DNA of 64,000 bases from JAFDZV01 sp964455525 (GCA_964455525.1 CAYVWR010000001.1:558001-622000), one strand, 5' to 3'. Shown: positions 36,284 to 45,030, counted from the stretch's first letter. Program-made: numbers and translations. The notes: a model not told the origin generated them from the letters alone.

Positions 36284-37522
36284 ATGATGGAAGCGACCAA
36301 TATCTCTCGCATGCTGCAACGGCTTGTGGCTGCTGGAATTCTCTCCTTATTCGCGGTGCTCGCGGGCTGTTCCGAGAATACCACCGGCCCTGCTCCAACT
36401 GACACCAACCCTCCCGGCACAAACGCAACCGTGGACATAAGCGACCCGGTATCGGAGGAGGAGGCCAACTCGGTGCGGAATAATGCACAGAGGAACGCTG
36501 CCGACACCATTATCATCTCGATTGATGAAGCCATCACTCGGGCGATACAGGAATCTGGTGGAGGGGAACTCCTGGGAGTGACGCTCGATTACGACCGGGA
36601 TGAGCTGAACTACGAATGTGTGGTGCGTAACAGCGGAAAGGCCTATCTCATCGTCATTGACCCGCGCAACGGGACAGTAAAGAAGAAGGAGCAGATCGAG
36701 AACTTCTATTATCCGGAGATCATCATCATCAGGCCCATTGTGGTGAAGATCAAGCAGGCCAAGGAACAGGCCAAGAAGTTCACCAAGGGGGACGTGATAG
36801 AGTGCAATCTGGAGAATGTCGATGGCCGCATCACCTATATCGTCATCATCCTCTCCCCGGAGCGCCGTTATGTGACGCTGTACATCGATGCCGAGACCGG
36901 CAGGGAGCGGAAGCTTGAGGATAACGGTCGCTGCAAGGAAGAAAAGAAGAAGAACAAGCGCAGCCGCGGCCATTATCGTTACGGCAAGGGGTATGGATAT
37001 GGCCATCATCACCATTGCTACTGCAACTGCGACACCAATGGCAACGGCGGCGATACCACGAAGGTGCCATCCGGGATCATCTCGGTGGATTCGGTGAAGA
37101 CGATCATCAACGCGACGTTGGACAGCGTTGTCATCAACGAGATCAAGCTGAACGTGGAGAACGACTCCACGGCTCGCTACAATATCAAGATCTCCCGCGA
37201 TTCCAATCGGTATGAGATCGTCCTGGATGCCTTCAAAGGCTCGCTTATCTCGATCAGCCAGACCGCCGGAGACCTCACCAACGCCGAGTATCATCCGGTC
37301 ATAACAAAGGACTCGGCAACCAGCGATACGCTTGTTGCGCTGAGCGTGGCAAGGACGGCGGCCCTGGCGCAGTTTGCGGGCACCGTAACGATGTGGACAC
37401 TGGACTACGACAAGACTGAAGCCAAATGGATCTATACCTTCGAGGTACAGCCGGCTGGCACCGGCAACAGGAAGCAGGTCGTGGTGGATGCAACAACAGG
37501 AGCGTTCATCAGAATCAAGTAG
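36284..37522 (+). CDS. Lipoprotein with four PepSY-like domains and a His/Cys-rich linker
   Basis: A 412-residue exported lipoprotein (lipobox VLAGC, Cys29; an ATG at 36311 is an alternative start). Four PepSY-type units can be read: about 76-138 (SIDEAITRAIQESG to DPRNGTVKKKE), 150-212 (RPIVVKIKQAKEQA to IDAETGRERKLE), 266-335 (VDSVKTIINATL to AFKGSLISISQ) and 345-412 (ALSVARTAALAQF to VDATTGAFIRIK). Each ends in the D-x-x-x-G strand turn typical of the fold. Between units 2 and 3 is a basic, then Tyr/Gly/His/Cys-rich linker, with GYGYGHHHHCYCNC at 236-249, that looks metal-binding. PepSY domains often inhibit proteases or sit in envelope sensors. It stands alone with a strong terminator. 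Confidence 0.75.
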   Translation: MMEATNISRMLQRLVAAGILSLFAVLAGCSENTTGPAPTDTNPPGTNATVDISDPVSEEEANSVRNNAQRNAADTIIISIDEAITRAIQESGGGELLGVTLDYDRDELNYECVVRNSGKAYLIVIDPRNGTVKKKEQIENFYYPEIIIIRPIVVKIKQAKEQAKKFTKGDVIECNLENVDGRITYIVIILSPERRYVTLYIDAETGRERKLEDNGRCKEEKKKNKRSRGHYRYGKGYGYGHHHHCYCNCDTNGNGGDTTKVPSGIISVDSVKTIINATLDSVVINEIKLNVENDSTARYNIKISRDSNRYEIVLDAFKGSLISISQTAGDLTNAEYHPVITKDSATSDTLVALSVARTAALAQFAGTVTMWTLDYDKTEAKWIYTFEVQPAGTGNRKQVVVDATTGAFIRIK

Positions 37523-37632
37523 GCGGGGCAGCCGCGAGATAACCGGCGCGCGCCCGATGCACACTTGAGCATGCCTCGATCAACGGCTCGCGCTCATCAT
37601 AGCTCTGCTTTCAGAATAGAGGGGTCCGGTTT

Positions 37633-37667
37633 AAGCCGTCGGAGTGATAACTCTTCGACGGCTTTTT
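37633..37667 (+). terminator. Intrinsic terminator after the PepSY lipoprotein
   Basis: AAGCCGTCG (37633-37641) / CGACGGCTT (37656-37664) with GAG/CTC extending the stem past a bulge, followed by TTTTTGTTTG. A strong intrinsic terminator 110 bases beyond the stop codon. Confidence 0.85.
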
Positions 37668-37820
37668 GTTTGCGGTTCCGATCGCCCCGCACTCCGATGG
37701 CGTGGTGATTGCCCATAGCAGAGAAGGTTCCCGATGCGATAGTATGCCCGGCGAATAGCGAATGGGGGGTAGAGATCGCTCCTTTTTTTGTACTATTGCA
37801 ATCAGTTCTCAAGCATCTCT

Positions 37821-38483
37821 ATGAAACTAACTAGGTACGGAAGCGACGTTCTCGTCGTAATGACGCTCGTGACGATCGGCATCATCGTCGTCGGGCTGTT
37901 CATTGATATCATCTGGCTACAGGCACTCCTGATAGCGCTGGCGCTGTTTCTGGCGCTCTTTACGCTCTACTTCTTCCGCGACCCCGAGCGCACTCCCCCG
38001 GATGGTTCCTTCGATGACGGGATAGTGATCTCTCCGGCCGACGGCAAGGTTGTGGTGATACAGGACGTGATCGACCAGGAGTATCATGGCGGTCCCGCCA
38101 AACAGATCTCAATCTTCCTTTCTCCATTGAATGTTCATGTAAATCGTATCCCGACCTCGGGTGTTATCGATTATTACAAGTATGTCAAGGGGAAGTATCT
38201 CGTGGCATATCATGACAAGGCCTCGGAGCTGAACGAGCGCACTCACATCGGCATCAAGAACAGCCGTATCCGGGTGCTCTTCAAACAGATCGCCGGCGCA
38301 GTGGCCCGTCGTATCGTCTGCAAAGTGAACGTGGGAGACCAGGTACACGTGGGCGATCGCTTCGGCATGATCAAGTTCGGCAGCCGGATGGATATCGTGG
38401 TGCCGCCGGAGATGATTGTGGAGGTAAAGCTGGGAGATATCGTCGTAGCGGGCGAAACCCTGCTCTGCCGTCTGCCGGAGTAA
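37821..38483 (+). CDS. psd: Phosphatidylserine decarboxylase, short (type A-like) form
   Basis: Makes phosphatidylethanolamine from phosphatidylserine. The 220-residue proenzyme has two N-terminal membrane segments (about 9-28 and 30-50), SPADGKV (Asp74), NVHVNR (His106) and the self-cleavage site in KFGSRMDI: cleavage at Gly187-Ser188 would leave the pyruvoyl group on the Ser188 chain. The short length and GS (rather than LGST) site match the archaeal/bacterial short family. The ATG at 37821 is preferred to one 11 codons earlier. pssA follows, so the two consecutive steps of PE synthesis are together. Confidence 0.95.
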   Translation: MKLTRYGSDVLVVMTLVTIGIIVVGLFIDIIWLQALLIALALFLALFTLYFFRDPERTPPDGSFDDGIVISPADGKVVVIQDVIDQEYHGGPAKQISIFLSPLNVHVNRIPTSGVIDYYKYVKGKYLVAYHDKASELNERTHIGIKNSRIRVLFKQIAGAVARRIVCKVNVGDQVHVGDRFGMIKFGSRMDIVVPPEMIVEVKLGDIVVAGETLLCRLPE

Positions 38484-38530
38484 CTGAATTGTACTGATGA
38501 CGCGGGCACGCGAATGTGCCTCGAAAAAAG

Positions 38531-38561
38531 AGCGGGAGCCTGGAGACATCCGACTCCCGCT
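38531..38561 (+). terminator. Hairpin between psd and pssA
   Basis: AGCGGGAG (38531-38538) / CTCCCGCT (38554-38561), a perfect 8-bp stem with a 15-base loop, 47 bases after the psd stop codon. No U-tract. It lies inside the longest possible pssA frame, which argues that pssA starts downstream of it. Confidence 0.5.
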
Positions 38562-38602
38562 ATTGCGACATCGGGGAATGTTCAATTTTCACGCATACGC
38601 CT

Positions 38603-39379
38603 GTGCCGATCCGTGTGACGCGCTCGGTGATCCCGAGCCTGTTTACCAGCATGAACCTGTTCTGCGGTTTCTTCGCGATCGTGAAAGCCGCACATGAGGA
38701 GTATGCAGCAGCAGCTTGGCTGATCGTGCTGGCCGGAATCTTCGATGCCCTCGATGGCGCGATGGCCCGCCTCACCAATTCAAGCTCGGAGTTCGGCGTG
38801 GAGCTTGACTCCCTGGCCGATGTTGTCAGCTTCGGTGCGGCCCCGTCGTTTATCCTGTATACCGCGTTTTTCTCCGAATGGAATACCGTGGGAGTTGTCC
38901 TGGCCTCCCTGCCGGCACTCTGCGGCGCCATTCGTCTGGCCCGCTTCAATGTGCAGCTTGTCGGGTTCGACAAGGATTATTTCCGGGGCCTTCCGATCCC
39001 TTCGGCGGCACTGGTGCTTATCAGCTACCTCGTCTTTTTCCATATCCCCCCGGATAGCCTTATCCCCGACAGCGCAAAACCGGCCCTGATCGTTGGCATC
39101 ACCGTGGCCGTCTCCCTTCTGATGGTAAGCACGGTCCGCTACGATACGCTGCCGAAGTTCAGCCCTAGCGGCATCAGGAAACATCCGCTGAAGTTTATCA
39201 GCATCCTTGCCGGCATCGCCCTGGTTATCGTGAGCAAGGGGGAAGCGATCTTCCCGCTTATGGCCCTGTATCTGATCTATGGCATGATCCGGCATGGGGT
39301 TGCACTCCTACGCAATCGCGATGATGAGGAGGATGCGGAGACGATGGAGCAGGAAGAAGATTCCCCGTTCGATGTCTGA
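38603..39379 (+). CDS. pssA: CDP-diacylglycerol-serine O-phosphatidyltransferase
   Basis: Integral membrane enzyme joining serine to CDP-diacylglycerol, giving the substrate of Psd. The CDP-alcohol phosphatidyltransferase signature is complete: FDALDGAMARL followed by FGVELDSLADVVSFG. About seven or eight membrane segments can be recognised. The acidic tail (DDEEDAETMEQEEDS) is unusual but not unprecedented. The start is uncertain: a GTG at 38603 gives 258 residues beginning near the usual SVIPSLFTSMNLFCG segment, whereas a GTG at 38516 would add 29 residues that contain the hairpin at 38531-38561 and lack family sequence. Likely transcribed with psd. A hairpin at 39386-39408 follows the stop. 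Confidence 0.93.
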   Translation: MPIRVTRSVIPSLFTSMNLFCGFFAIVKAAHEEYAAAAWLIVLAGIFDALDGAMARLTNSSSEFGVELDSLADVVSFGAAPSFILYTAFFSEWNTVGVVLASLPALCGAIRLARFNVQLVGFDKDYFRGLPIPSAALVLISYLVFFHIPPDSLIPDSAKPALIVGITVAVSLLMVSTVRYDTLPKFSPSGIRKHPLKFISILAGIALVIVSKGEAIFPLMALYLIYGMIRHGVALLRNRDDEEDAETMEQEEDSPFDV

Positions 39380-39385
39380 TCGGAG

Positions 39386-39408
39386 ATGCCCCGCACACAA
39401 CCGGGCAT
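39386..39408 (+). terminator. Short hairpin after pssA
   Basis: ATGCCC (39386-39391) / GGGCAT (39403-39408) with loop CGCACACAACC, 6 bases after the stop codon. It is like the hairpins at 26209 and 35439 in both arm sequence and a GCACA-type loop. Confidence 0.5.
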
Positions 39409-39444
39409 TGCCCGTGGCCGTTTATCGCCCCCACCGTGCACAAC

Positions 39445-39729
39445 CTATTCCACTGCATGCCCCGCGTCCGCCGCAGAAGGCGCAGTCTCCCATTCCAGCA
39501 TCGTAAGAATCGCCAGCGCATCGCCACGTGTGTGGCCGCACATCTCCTCGGAAGGGGCCAGGCTGCCACACACTGCCGGACGCTCCGGAGCGCCAAAGAT
39601 CATACAACGGTTATCGCTTGCAAGCTGCGCGCAGCGGACTCCGGCCGGTTTCCCATGCGGCATGCCGGGAATCGGCGACGAGATCGAAGGGGCTATGCAA
39701 CAGGCACCACAGCCAGGACGGCAATCCAT
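39445..39729 (-). CDS. YkgJ-type cysteine-cluster protein
   Basis: A 94-residue soluble protein of the YkgJ/Fe-S or zinc cysteine-cluster family. The start at 39729 (MDCRPGCGACCIAPSISSPI) matches the typical short members that begin with the cluster. Further conserved stretches are GVRCAQLASDNRCMIFG, ERPAVCGSLAPSEEMCG and a C-terminal ALAILTMLEWETAP. Eight cysteines lie in the cluster region. The frame is open for 82 more codons upstream but without family sequence. It converges on pssA. The function is unknown; metal binding is inferred from the cysteine pattern. Confidence 0.85.
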   Translation of the reverse strand: MDCRPGCGACCIAPSISSPIPGMPHGKPAGVRCAQLASDNRCMIFGAPERPAVCGSLAPSEEMCGHTRGDALAILTMLEWETAPSAADAGHAVE

Positions 39730-39994
39730 ATCCACTAGCTCGCTTCGTGAAAGCAATCGCTCCAGCACATCTGGTTGTTGTTCAACGCAGAGTATCGGCC
39801 GATCGTGTATTGCCAGCCCATAGGGATGTCCCTCTCCCCCGGCAATCATATTCCGCCATCCTTGCCGATCGCTATGCAAATGACGTATGTTGGCTCCCCC
39901 CCTTCCAACCCCACTGTGCCGGACAGCATGATATTGCGCCTGGCGCGCTGGCGCCTTCATGGCAGCATCCAACACGCACGGATATAGATAGGGT

Positions 39995-40792
39995 ATGGCA
40001 ACTCATTTTTCAGCGATCGGCATACCTGTGAACTCAGAAGAGGAGTTCAAGGAGATCACCATGAAGGCGGCGATGGCAGGCACACAGTTGGCCATGGCAA
40101 AAGGACGATATATCCGGTGGGCATCGCCCTCCGGGGCAGAGCTATGGCTTCAGGTGCATGCCGATGGCGCATTGATCGGCGTCACCCCCTATTTCTCCGG
40201 CACATCGGCCGTACACATCAGGCTGACGGCGGCCATCACACAACCCGATGATGCGACGCTTGATGGAGCATTCCATTGCTGGGCCGATCCCCGGGAGGAA
40301 GATTCCGAAAGCGGCCTGTATCCCTTCGTCTTCGATGCGCCCGATTTCCATCTCTATCCGCCGTTCACATTTCCCTGCATCGCACAGGCCCAGATCGCGG
40401 CATTTCCGCACGAGGTGGAGGTGTATGGATCGCCCGAGGAATTCAGCGAGCGGCAGAGCGACACGCCTGCGATGGCATCGCAAGCATTTATTCCAACAGG
40501 GCTGTTCTCCGATAGCGGGGAGCGGGCGGAAACGCCGATGGCCTACGCCATCCTCAGCGGCCATGTCATCACCTCCGAGACCCGCCGCAACGAACTGGGG
40601 GGCGCACAATTCCACTGGGCCATGATCGAGTCATTCGGGGGCACCTACGATGTGGTGATCGATCCGCAGCAGATCCCCGCGCTCCCCCAACCCGGCGCGG
40701 TCATCAGCGGTTCGTTCTGGCTCTCGGGAAGGCTCACCAGCTACCCGAAACCGGCAACCGGCTGGTTCAGCCGACATTTCAGGCGAAGCTGA
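39995..40792 (+). CDS. Conserved hypothetical protein
   Basis: A 265-residue soluble protein I cannot assign to a named domain. The N-terminus MATHFSAIGIPVNSEEEFKE and the segment KGRYIRWASPSGAELWLQVH have the look of a conserved bacterial family, and the composition is globular. There is no signal peptide, membrane segment or obvious catalytic motif. The C-terminal part (GGAQFHWAMIESFGGTYDVVID to GSFWLSGRL) is beta-rich. The gene lies between a YkgJ-type gene (divergent) and a DUF5996 gene (same strand, 123 bases downstream), a group of small proteins without known roles. No ribosome binding site is evident. Confidence 0.7.
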   Translation: MATHFSAIGIPVNSEEEFKEITMKAAMAGTQLAMAKGRYIRWASPSGAELWLQVHADGALIGVTPYFSGTSAVHIRLTAAITQPDDATLDGAFHCWADPREEDSESGLYPFVFDAPDFHLYPPFTFPCIAQAQIAAFPHEVEVYGSPEEFSERQSDTPAMASQAFIPTGLFSDSGERAETPMAYAILSGHVITSETRRNELGGAQFHWAMIESFGGTYDVVIDPQQIPALPQPGAVISGSFWLSGRLTSYPKPATGWFSRHFRRS

Positions 40793-40915
40793 GCTACGGC
40801 CCCGGATTCCCCTCTCCTGGGCCATTCTCCCGGCGCAGAGCATGGCATCTATACAACAGCGCCGCCCAGCCTTCCGGCCGGTGGCATTTATACCAATTGA
40901 ACAGGAACGGAATTC

Positions 40916-41836
40916 ATGACACAGGACTCGCTCCCTCCCTTTCCGCTCACGGAATGGGAGGATACAAAAAACACCCTGCACCTCTTTGTGCAGATCATCG
41001 GCAAGATCCGGCTTGCGCTTGTGCCGAGGATCAATCACTGGTGGCATGTACCACTCTATATCTCGGCACGGGGACTGAGCACCGGGCCGATGCCCTATGA
41101 GAACCGGACGATCGACATCGAATTCGACTTTATCGATCATCAGCTTATCATCCGCAGCAGCGAAGGCATTGTACGCTCCCTGCCGCTTACCTCCCGCTCG
41201 GTGGCCGAATTCTACCACGAGATACGGTCGATGCTCGGCTCGCTCGATGTGCATATCAGCATGATCGCCAAGCCCTACGGCATTCCGATCACCGAGCCGT
41301 TTGCCAGCGATTCCACCCATGCCTCATACGATCCAATCCATGTGCACCGCTTCTGGAATATCCTGCAACAGGTGGAGGCGGTATTACAGGAATACAGAGG
41401 GGAGTTCATCGGCAAGTGCAGCCCCGTCCACTTCTTCTGGCATAGCTTCGATCTGGCAGTGACACGCTTTTCCGGCCGCCCGGCCCCTGCAAACGATGCC
41501 GCCGACAAGGTCACGCGCGAGGCATACTCGCACGAGGTTATAAGCTGCGGATTCTGGGTCGGCGATGCCATCATACCCGAACCGGCCTTTTATCTCTATG
41601 CTCACCCGGAACCGGCCGGACTGGCCGATGAGCCGCTGTATCCCGCAGCAGCCTTCTGGAGCAAGGCGTATGGAGGCTCAATGGCTCTTCTGCTGTATAA
41701 AGACCTGCGCAACTCCGAATCGCCACGGGAGACGCTTCTGAAGTTCCTGGAAAGCGGCTACCAGGCAGGGGCACGCCTTGCGGGCTGGGAGAGAGAGGCG
41801 CTGGAAAGGAAGCTCTCGATCGGCACCGACAGTTGA
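40916..41836 (+). CDS. DUF5996 family protein
   Basis: A 306-residue soluble protein. The sequence TEWEDTKNTLHLFVQIIGKI, then INHWWHVPLYISARGLSTGP and IDIEFDFIDHQLIIRSSEG, matches DUF5996 as I remember it. Other recognisable parts are DPIHVHRFWNILQQVEAVL, CSPVHFFWHSFDLAVTRFSG and SHEVISCGFWVGD. Many conserved His and Trp residues hint at an enzyme or ligand-binding fold, but no function is established. It lies 123 bases after the preceding hypothetical gene on the same strand. A hairpin follows 31 bases after the stop. Confidence 0.85.
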   Translation: MTQDSLPPFPLTEWEDTKNTLHLFVQIIGKIRLALVPRINHWWHVPLYISARGLSTGPMPYENRTIDIEFDFIDHQLIIRSSEGIVRSLPLTSRSVAEFYHEIRSMLGSLDVHISMIAKPYGIPITEPFASDSTHASYDPIHVHRFWNILQQVEAVLQEYRGEFIGKCSPVHFFWHSFDLAVTRFSGRPAPANDAADKVTREAYSHEVISCGFWVGDAIIPEPAFYLYAHPEPAGLADEPLYPAAAFWSKAYGGSMALLLYKDLRNSESPRETLLKFLESGYQAGARLAGWEREALERKLSIGTDS

Positions 41837-42523
41837 GACAAAAACGGATAGGCACTCTATGGCCGAGGGGAATGCGAGGAGCTACAGGCCCCGAGCATTC
41901 CCTGGCCTGCCCAGAGAGTCCAGAAAGGCCCCCCTGCATTGTTACGATCCGTACAACTTGGGCGCCACGCTGATGCGGCGCCCCCCATATCGACGTTCAC
42001 TCCAGCATGTATCATGGGATGCCGTGCCAGCACACAGAGCTTCCATATCGACGATACAGACCATGGCTGTTGATAGAAATCGCGACGGAGTATCAGGGCC
42101 TGGTAGCCACCCATATCCCCCACAGGATCAAGGACCGCAACGATCTTCCCGGTACGGAAGGTCCGACAGAGTGTATCGGGATGCACGCGATCAACGAAGG
42201 GGTCTCTTCTGCCGCACCTCTCATTGTGGCCTGCCGATACCGGCCGCTCCGTAAGTTTCGGTATCCTCCCTATCCTCCTGCCACCTCCCCCCGTTTCACG
42301 AACCCCGGCGAACTCGTACCTTTGCATACACGCCAGAAGAGAGGGAGCACGTCTTGGATGTAGGTTTCGCATTCCCGCAGTATGCGGGCCGAAATGTTCC
42401 TGGGGCATTGCATCGGGAAGAAGATATCGAAGCGGGCCCCCTCCCTAACAGCAGCCGAAACCGGCCTGTGCAGCGTTCAAGCCAGCATTTTTGTTCACAT
42501 TCAGATAGTCCTACAAGGTATCC
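41837..42523. other. Intergenic region upstream of purS
   Basis: About 690 bases. Frames of 118 codons (plus) and 183 codons (minus) are open here but show no domain or codon bias I trust. The hairpin at 41868-41902 is at the left end; the purS promoter should be at the right end. Confidence 0.5.
41868..41902 (+). terminator. Hairpin after the DUF5996 gene
   Basis: GGGAATGC (41868-41875) / GCATTCCC (41895-41902), a perfect 8-bp stem with a 19-base loop, 31 bases after the stop codon. No U-tract. Its arms resemble those of the hairpin at 35439 in reverse order. Confidence 0.5.
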
Positions 42524-42793
42524 ATGACGTTCAAGGCTGAAGTCAAGATCATGCTCCGTCCGGCCATCCTCGACGTGCAGGGAAAGACGGTGGAGCACTC
42601 CCTGCACTCCCTCGGCTATACCAATGCCGACCATGTTCGTATCGGCAAGCATATCACGCTTGAAATCGAGGCCTCGGCCATCGAGGATGCCGAGCGCATT
42701 GCCCGCGAGGTATCCGAAAAGGTGCTTAGTAACCCGATCATGGAGAACTTTGAAGTATCGGTAACGGCGATGGAGCCGGAGGAGGCACGATGA
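42524..42793 (+). CDS. purS: Phosphoribosylformylglycinamidine synthase subunit PurS
   Basis: Small subunit that bridges PurL and PurQ in the multi-subunit FGAM synthase of purine biosynthesis. The 89-residue product has the family pattern: KAEVKIMLRPAILDVQGKTV, HSLGYTNADHVRIGKHITLE and NPIMENFEVSV. Its stop codon overlaps the purQ start (ATGA), giving translational coupling. PurL is not in the window, so the third subunit is encoded elsewhere. Confidence 0.97.
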   Translation: MTFKAEVKIMLRPAILDVQGKTVEHSLHSLGYTNADHVRIGKHITLEIEASAIEDAERIAREVSEKVLSNPIMENFEVSVTAMEPEEAR

Positions 42794-43491
42794 ACATAGG
42801 GGTTGTCGTCTTTCCGGGATCCAATTGCGATCACGATGCATATTATGCATTAAAGCACGAGGTCGGCGTAGAGACCACGTTTCTCTTCCACAAGGAGCAT
42901 AGTCTTCAGGACGTGGATGCGGTGGTGCTGCCGGGCGGGTTCAGCTATGGAGATTATCTGCGTTGCGGTGCAATCGCCCGCTTCTCTCCGATTATGAAGG
43001 AAGTGGTACGATTTGCGCAGTCTGGCGGTCCGGTGATCGGGATCTGTAACGGATTCCAGATCCTTTGCGAAGCGGAACTGCTTCCTGGGGCTTTGCTGCG
43101 CAACAATGGCCTGCGGTTTCTATCGAAGCATGTCTATATAAAGACTACCAACAACAGGACGCTCTTCACTGGCGAACTGGCCGAGGGGGAGGTGCTTCGT
43201 ATCCCGATAGCGCATGGCGAAGGGAATTATTATGCCGATCCGGCCGTTCTTCAGGAGCTTCAGGCCGAGAACCGCATTGTCTTTCAATACTGCGATGGCA
43301 TGGGGAATGTGGTCGATGAAAGCAATCCCAACGGATCGCAATTGAATATTGCAGGGATCGTCAATGCTAAAGGCAATGTACTCGGCATGATGCCCCACCC
43401 GGAGAGGGCATGCTCCCCGATCCTGGGTTCGACCGATGGGCTTGGCATCTTCCGCTCGATCATCCGCTCGCTGGAGATCGTGGCCGCTTGA
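42790..43491 (+). CDS. purQ: Phosphoribosylformylglycinamidine synthase subunit PurQ
   Basis: Glutaminase subunit of FGAM synthase that supplies ammonia to PurL. It is a 233-residue class I glutamine amidotransferase with FPGSNCDHDAYYAL at the N-terminus, the oxyanion strand VLPGGFSYGDYLRCGAIA, nucleophile Cys86 in GICNGFQIL and the His-Glu pair in GMMPHPERA. Length is normal. It overlaps purS by 4 bases. A tatA gene follows 119 bases downstream on the same strand. Confidence 0.98.
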   Translation: MNIGVVVFPGSNCDHDAYYALKHEVGVETTFLFHKEHSLQDVDAVVLPGGFSYGDYLRCGAIARFSPIMKEVVRFAQSGGPVIGICNGFQILCEAELLPGALLRNNGLRFLSKHVYIKTTNNRTLFTGELAEGEVLRIPIAHGEGNYYADPAVLQELQAENRIVFQYCDGMGNVVDESNPNGSQLNIAGIVNAKGNVLGMMPHPERACSPILGSTDGLGIFRSIIRSLEIVAA

Positions 43492-43610
43492 CCCCACTCT
43501 GTCGAGCAGAGCAGTTCTTGAAAATTTCCAGCAGAAGCCTCCGTCGTCCATCGCCATTGCGGCGCTTAGGAAGGCTCAGGCCCATCTCTTCTACTAGTGA
43601 GGAATCTCCA

Positions 43611-43892
43611 ATGGGTATCGGCACACCTGAAATCATTATCATCGTTCTGATCGTGCTGCTTCTGTTCGGTGGCAAGAAGATCCCCGAGCTGATGCGCGGT
43701 CTGGGATCGGGCGTCAAGGAATTCAAGAAGGCTACCAATCTCGACGAGGAGACCGAAGCACGGCGCACCTATGTCGATCGTCAGGCTGAAGATCGTCGCG
43801 AGAGCGAGCGCCATCTGGAGGAGCGCCGCGCCTATGAACAACCCATCGACGATCGCCTGCGCGAGGAACAGCGTTCGCGCGAGACCCGATAA
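43611..43892 (+). CDS. tatA: Twin-arginine translocase TatA-family protein (first)
   Basis: Pore-forming subunit of the Tat pathway for folded proteins. The 93-residue product has the TatA layout: short N-terminus MGIGTPEI, one membrane helix (IIIIVLIVLLLFG, about 8-20), the FGGKKIPELMRGLGSGVKEF hinge and amphipathic helix, and a charged tail rich in Arg/Glu. It starts at 43611; a longer frame upstream overlaps purQ without relevant sequence. A second TatA/B-like gene lies 185 bases downstream. No tatC is in the window. Confidence 0.93.
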   Translation: MGIGTPEIIIIVLIVLLLFGGKKIPELMRGLGSGVKEFKKATNLDEETEARRTYVDRQAEDRRESERHLEERRAYEQPIDDRLREEQRSRETR

Positions 43893-44077
43893 GGGGTACC
43901 ATGGTGAACAATGCTCGCCATGGCCGATGTCGCCTGTAGCAGTTACGGTTCAGCGGTCGTGGTTGAAGTGTGGTCCCGGAATCATGGGTCCTCCTCGCCA
44001 TCATGGCCGACCCGTACATCCGGACATCGGTTATCAGAAGCTATTGGTCACGAACTGCATCCAGGAGAGATTACGGC

Positions 44078-44506
44078 ATGTTCGATATTGGTGGTGGAGA
44101 ACTTCTGCTGATTCTGATAGTGGTGCTTGTGGCATTCGGGCCGAAAAAGCTGCCCGAGCTTGCACAGAGCCTTGGACGGGGGATCAGGGAGTTTAAACGG
44201 GCACAGCGCGATTTTGCCGAGCAGATCAATAGCGCGATAGAACTGGAACAACAGAAGCAGACACGAACAGTTGGCAGAAACACGGCGGCCACTGCACCGG
44301 CGGCCTCCGGACACCCGGCACTGGAAAGCCAGAGGAGCGCATCGGAACCGATCACGGCCGAGCAGCAACCGATGATCGATCAACCGGCAGCTCAGGAGCC
44401 ATCGATCAAGGTACCGATGGGAGCACGTACGGCGCGGGGCGAAATGCCCCCCCTGGAACCCTCGCCGGTATCAACGCCATCCAGTCTCGATCCAACAGGA
44501 GAATAA
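44078..44506 (+). CDS. TatA/TatB-family protein (second)
   Basis: Second Tat component gene, 142 residues from the ATG at 44078, which is preceded by the ribosome site AGGAG. One membrane helix (LLLILIVVLVAFG) is followed by FGPKKLPELAQSLGRGIREF, an amphipathic helix and a long Gln/Ala/Pro/Ser-rich tail. The FGPKKLPEL hinge fits TatA and many TatB proteins; the longer tail and tandem position suggest a TatB-like role, but I cannot separate the two. A hairpin terminator follows 27 bases after the stop. Confidence 0.88.
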   Translation: MFDIGGGELLLILIVVLVAFGPKKLPELAQSLGRGIREFKRAQRDFAEQINSAIELEQQKQTRTVGRNTAATAPAASGHPALESQRSASEPITAEQQPMIDQPAAQEPSIKVPMGARTARGEMPPLEPSPVSTPSSLDPTGE

Positions 44507-44533
44507 GCTCCGAAGCGCTTATCATAGTACAAC

Positions 44534-44556
44534 GGGAGATGGGGTTCTCATCTCCC
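44534..44556 (+). terminator. Hairpin terminator after the second tat gene
   Basis: GGGAGATG (44534-44541) / CATCTCCC (44549-44556), a perfect 8-bp stem with a 7-base loop, followed by ATTGTCGTT. Probable end of the tat transcript. Confidence 0.7.
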
Positions 44557-45030
44557 ATTGTCGTTCCCGGACCATTCCTACCACTCCCCCATCTTTGTTC
44601 AGCGATGCACAACCAAAGGCGCCGTATTCGATTCGCCAGCGGCCGCAACACTATCGCCTGGCAATCAAGAGATCGAAGATCGCGGCCGGAAGGAGCGGGA
44701 ACCATCGCCGATGCGAGAACAGCGTAAGAACGTTTAGTAGAGCTTGCAATACTGTGGGTGCAGTGGTATTCGATGCCCAAACATCCGGGTCGGGAAAAAG
44801 CCCACCCGAGATGGGTGCGTATAACACCCCGGAAATATACAGCCCCAAGGAATCCGGGGATCTCTCCGAACGCTTCAACCCGGCACAAGGTCCGCGGAAT
44901 ATCCTGGTAACGATAACCGCACCTATACGGCCAGGCCGCCGAAAACAAGCCGGAACGCGCCCGTCATGGAAGAAACACCAGCCATTGCGCCAGCAACATT
45001 CCCATGGGCAGCAGAACGGCGGTTGTAGTA
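44557..45030. other. Intergenic region
   Basis: About 470 bases between the tat genes and a minus-strand hypothetical gene. I see no gene; a small CACCC-GAGAT-GGGTG dyad lies near 44801-44817. Confidence 0.45.

Noticed and set aside
41857..42408. 183-codon minus-strand frame upstream of purS
   Set aside because: One stretch looks protein-like, but there is no recognisable family, no ribosome site, and it overlaps the terminator hairpin of the DUF5996 gene.
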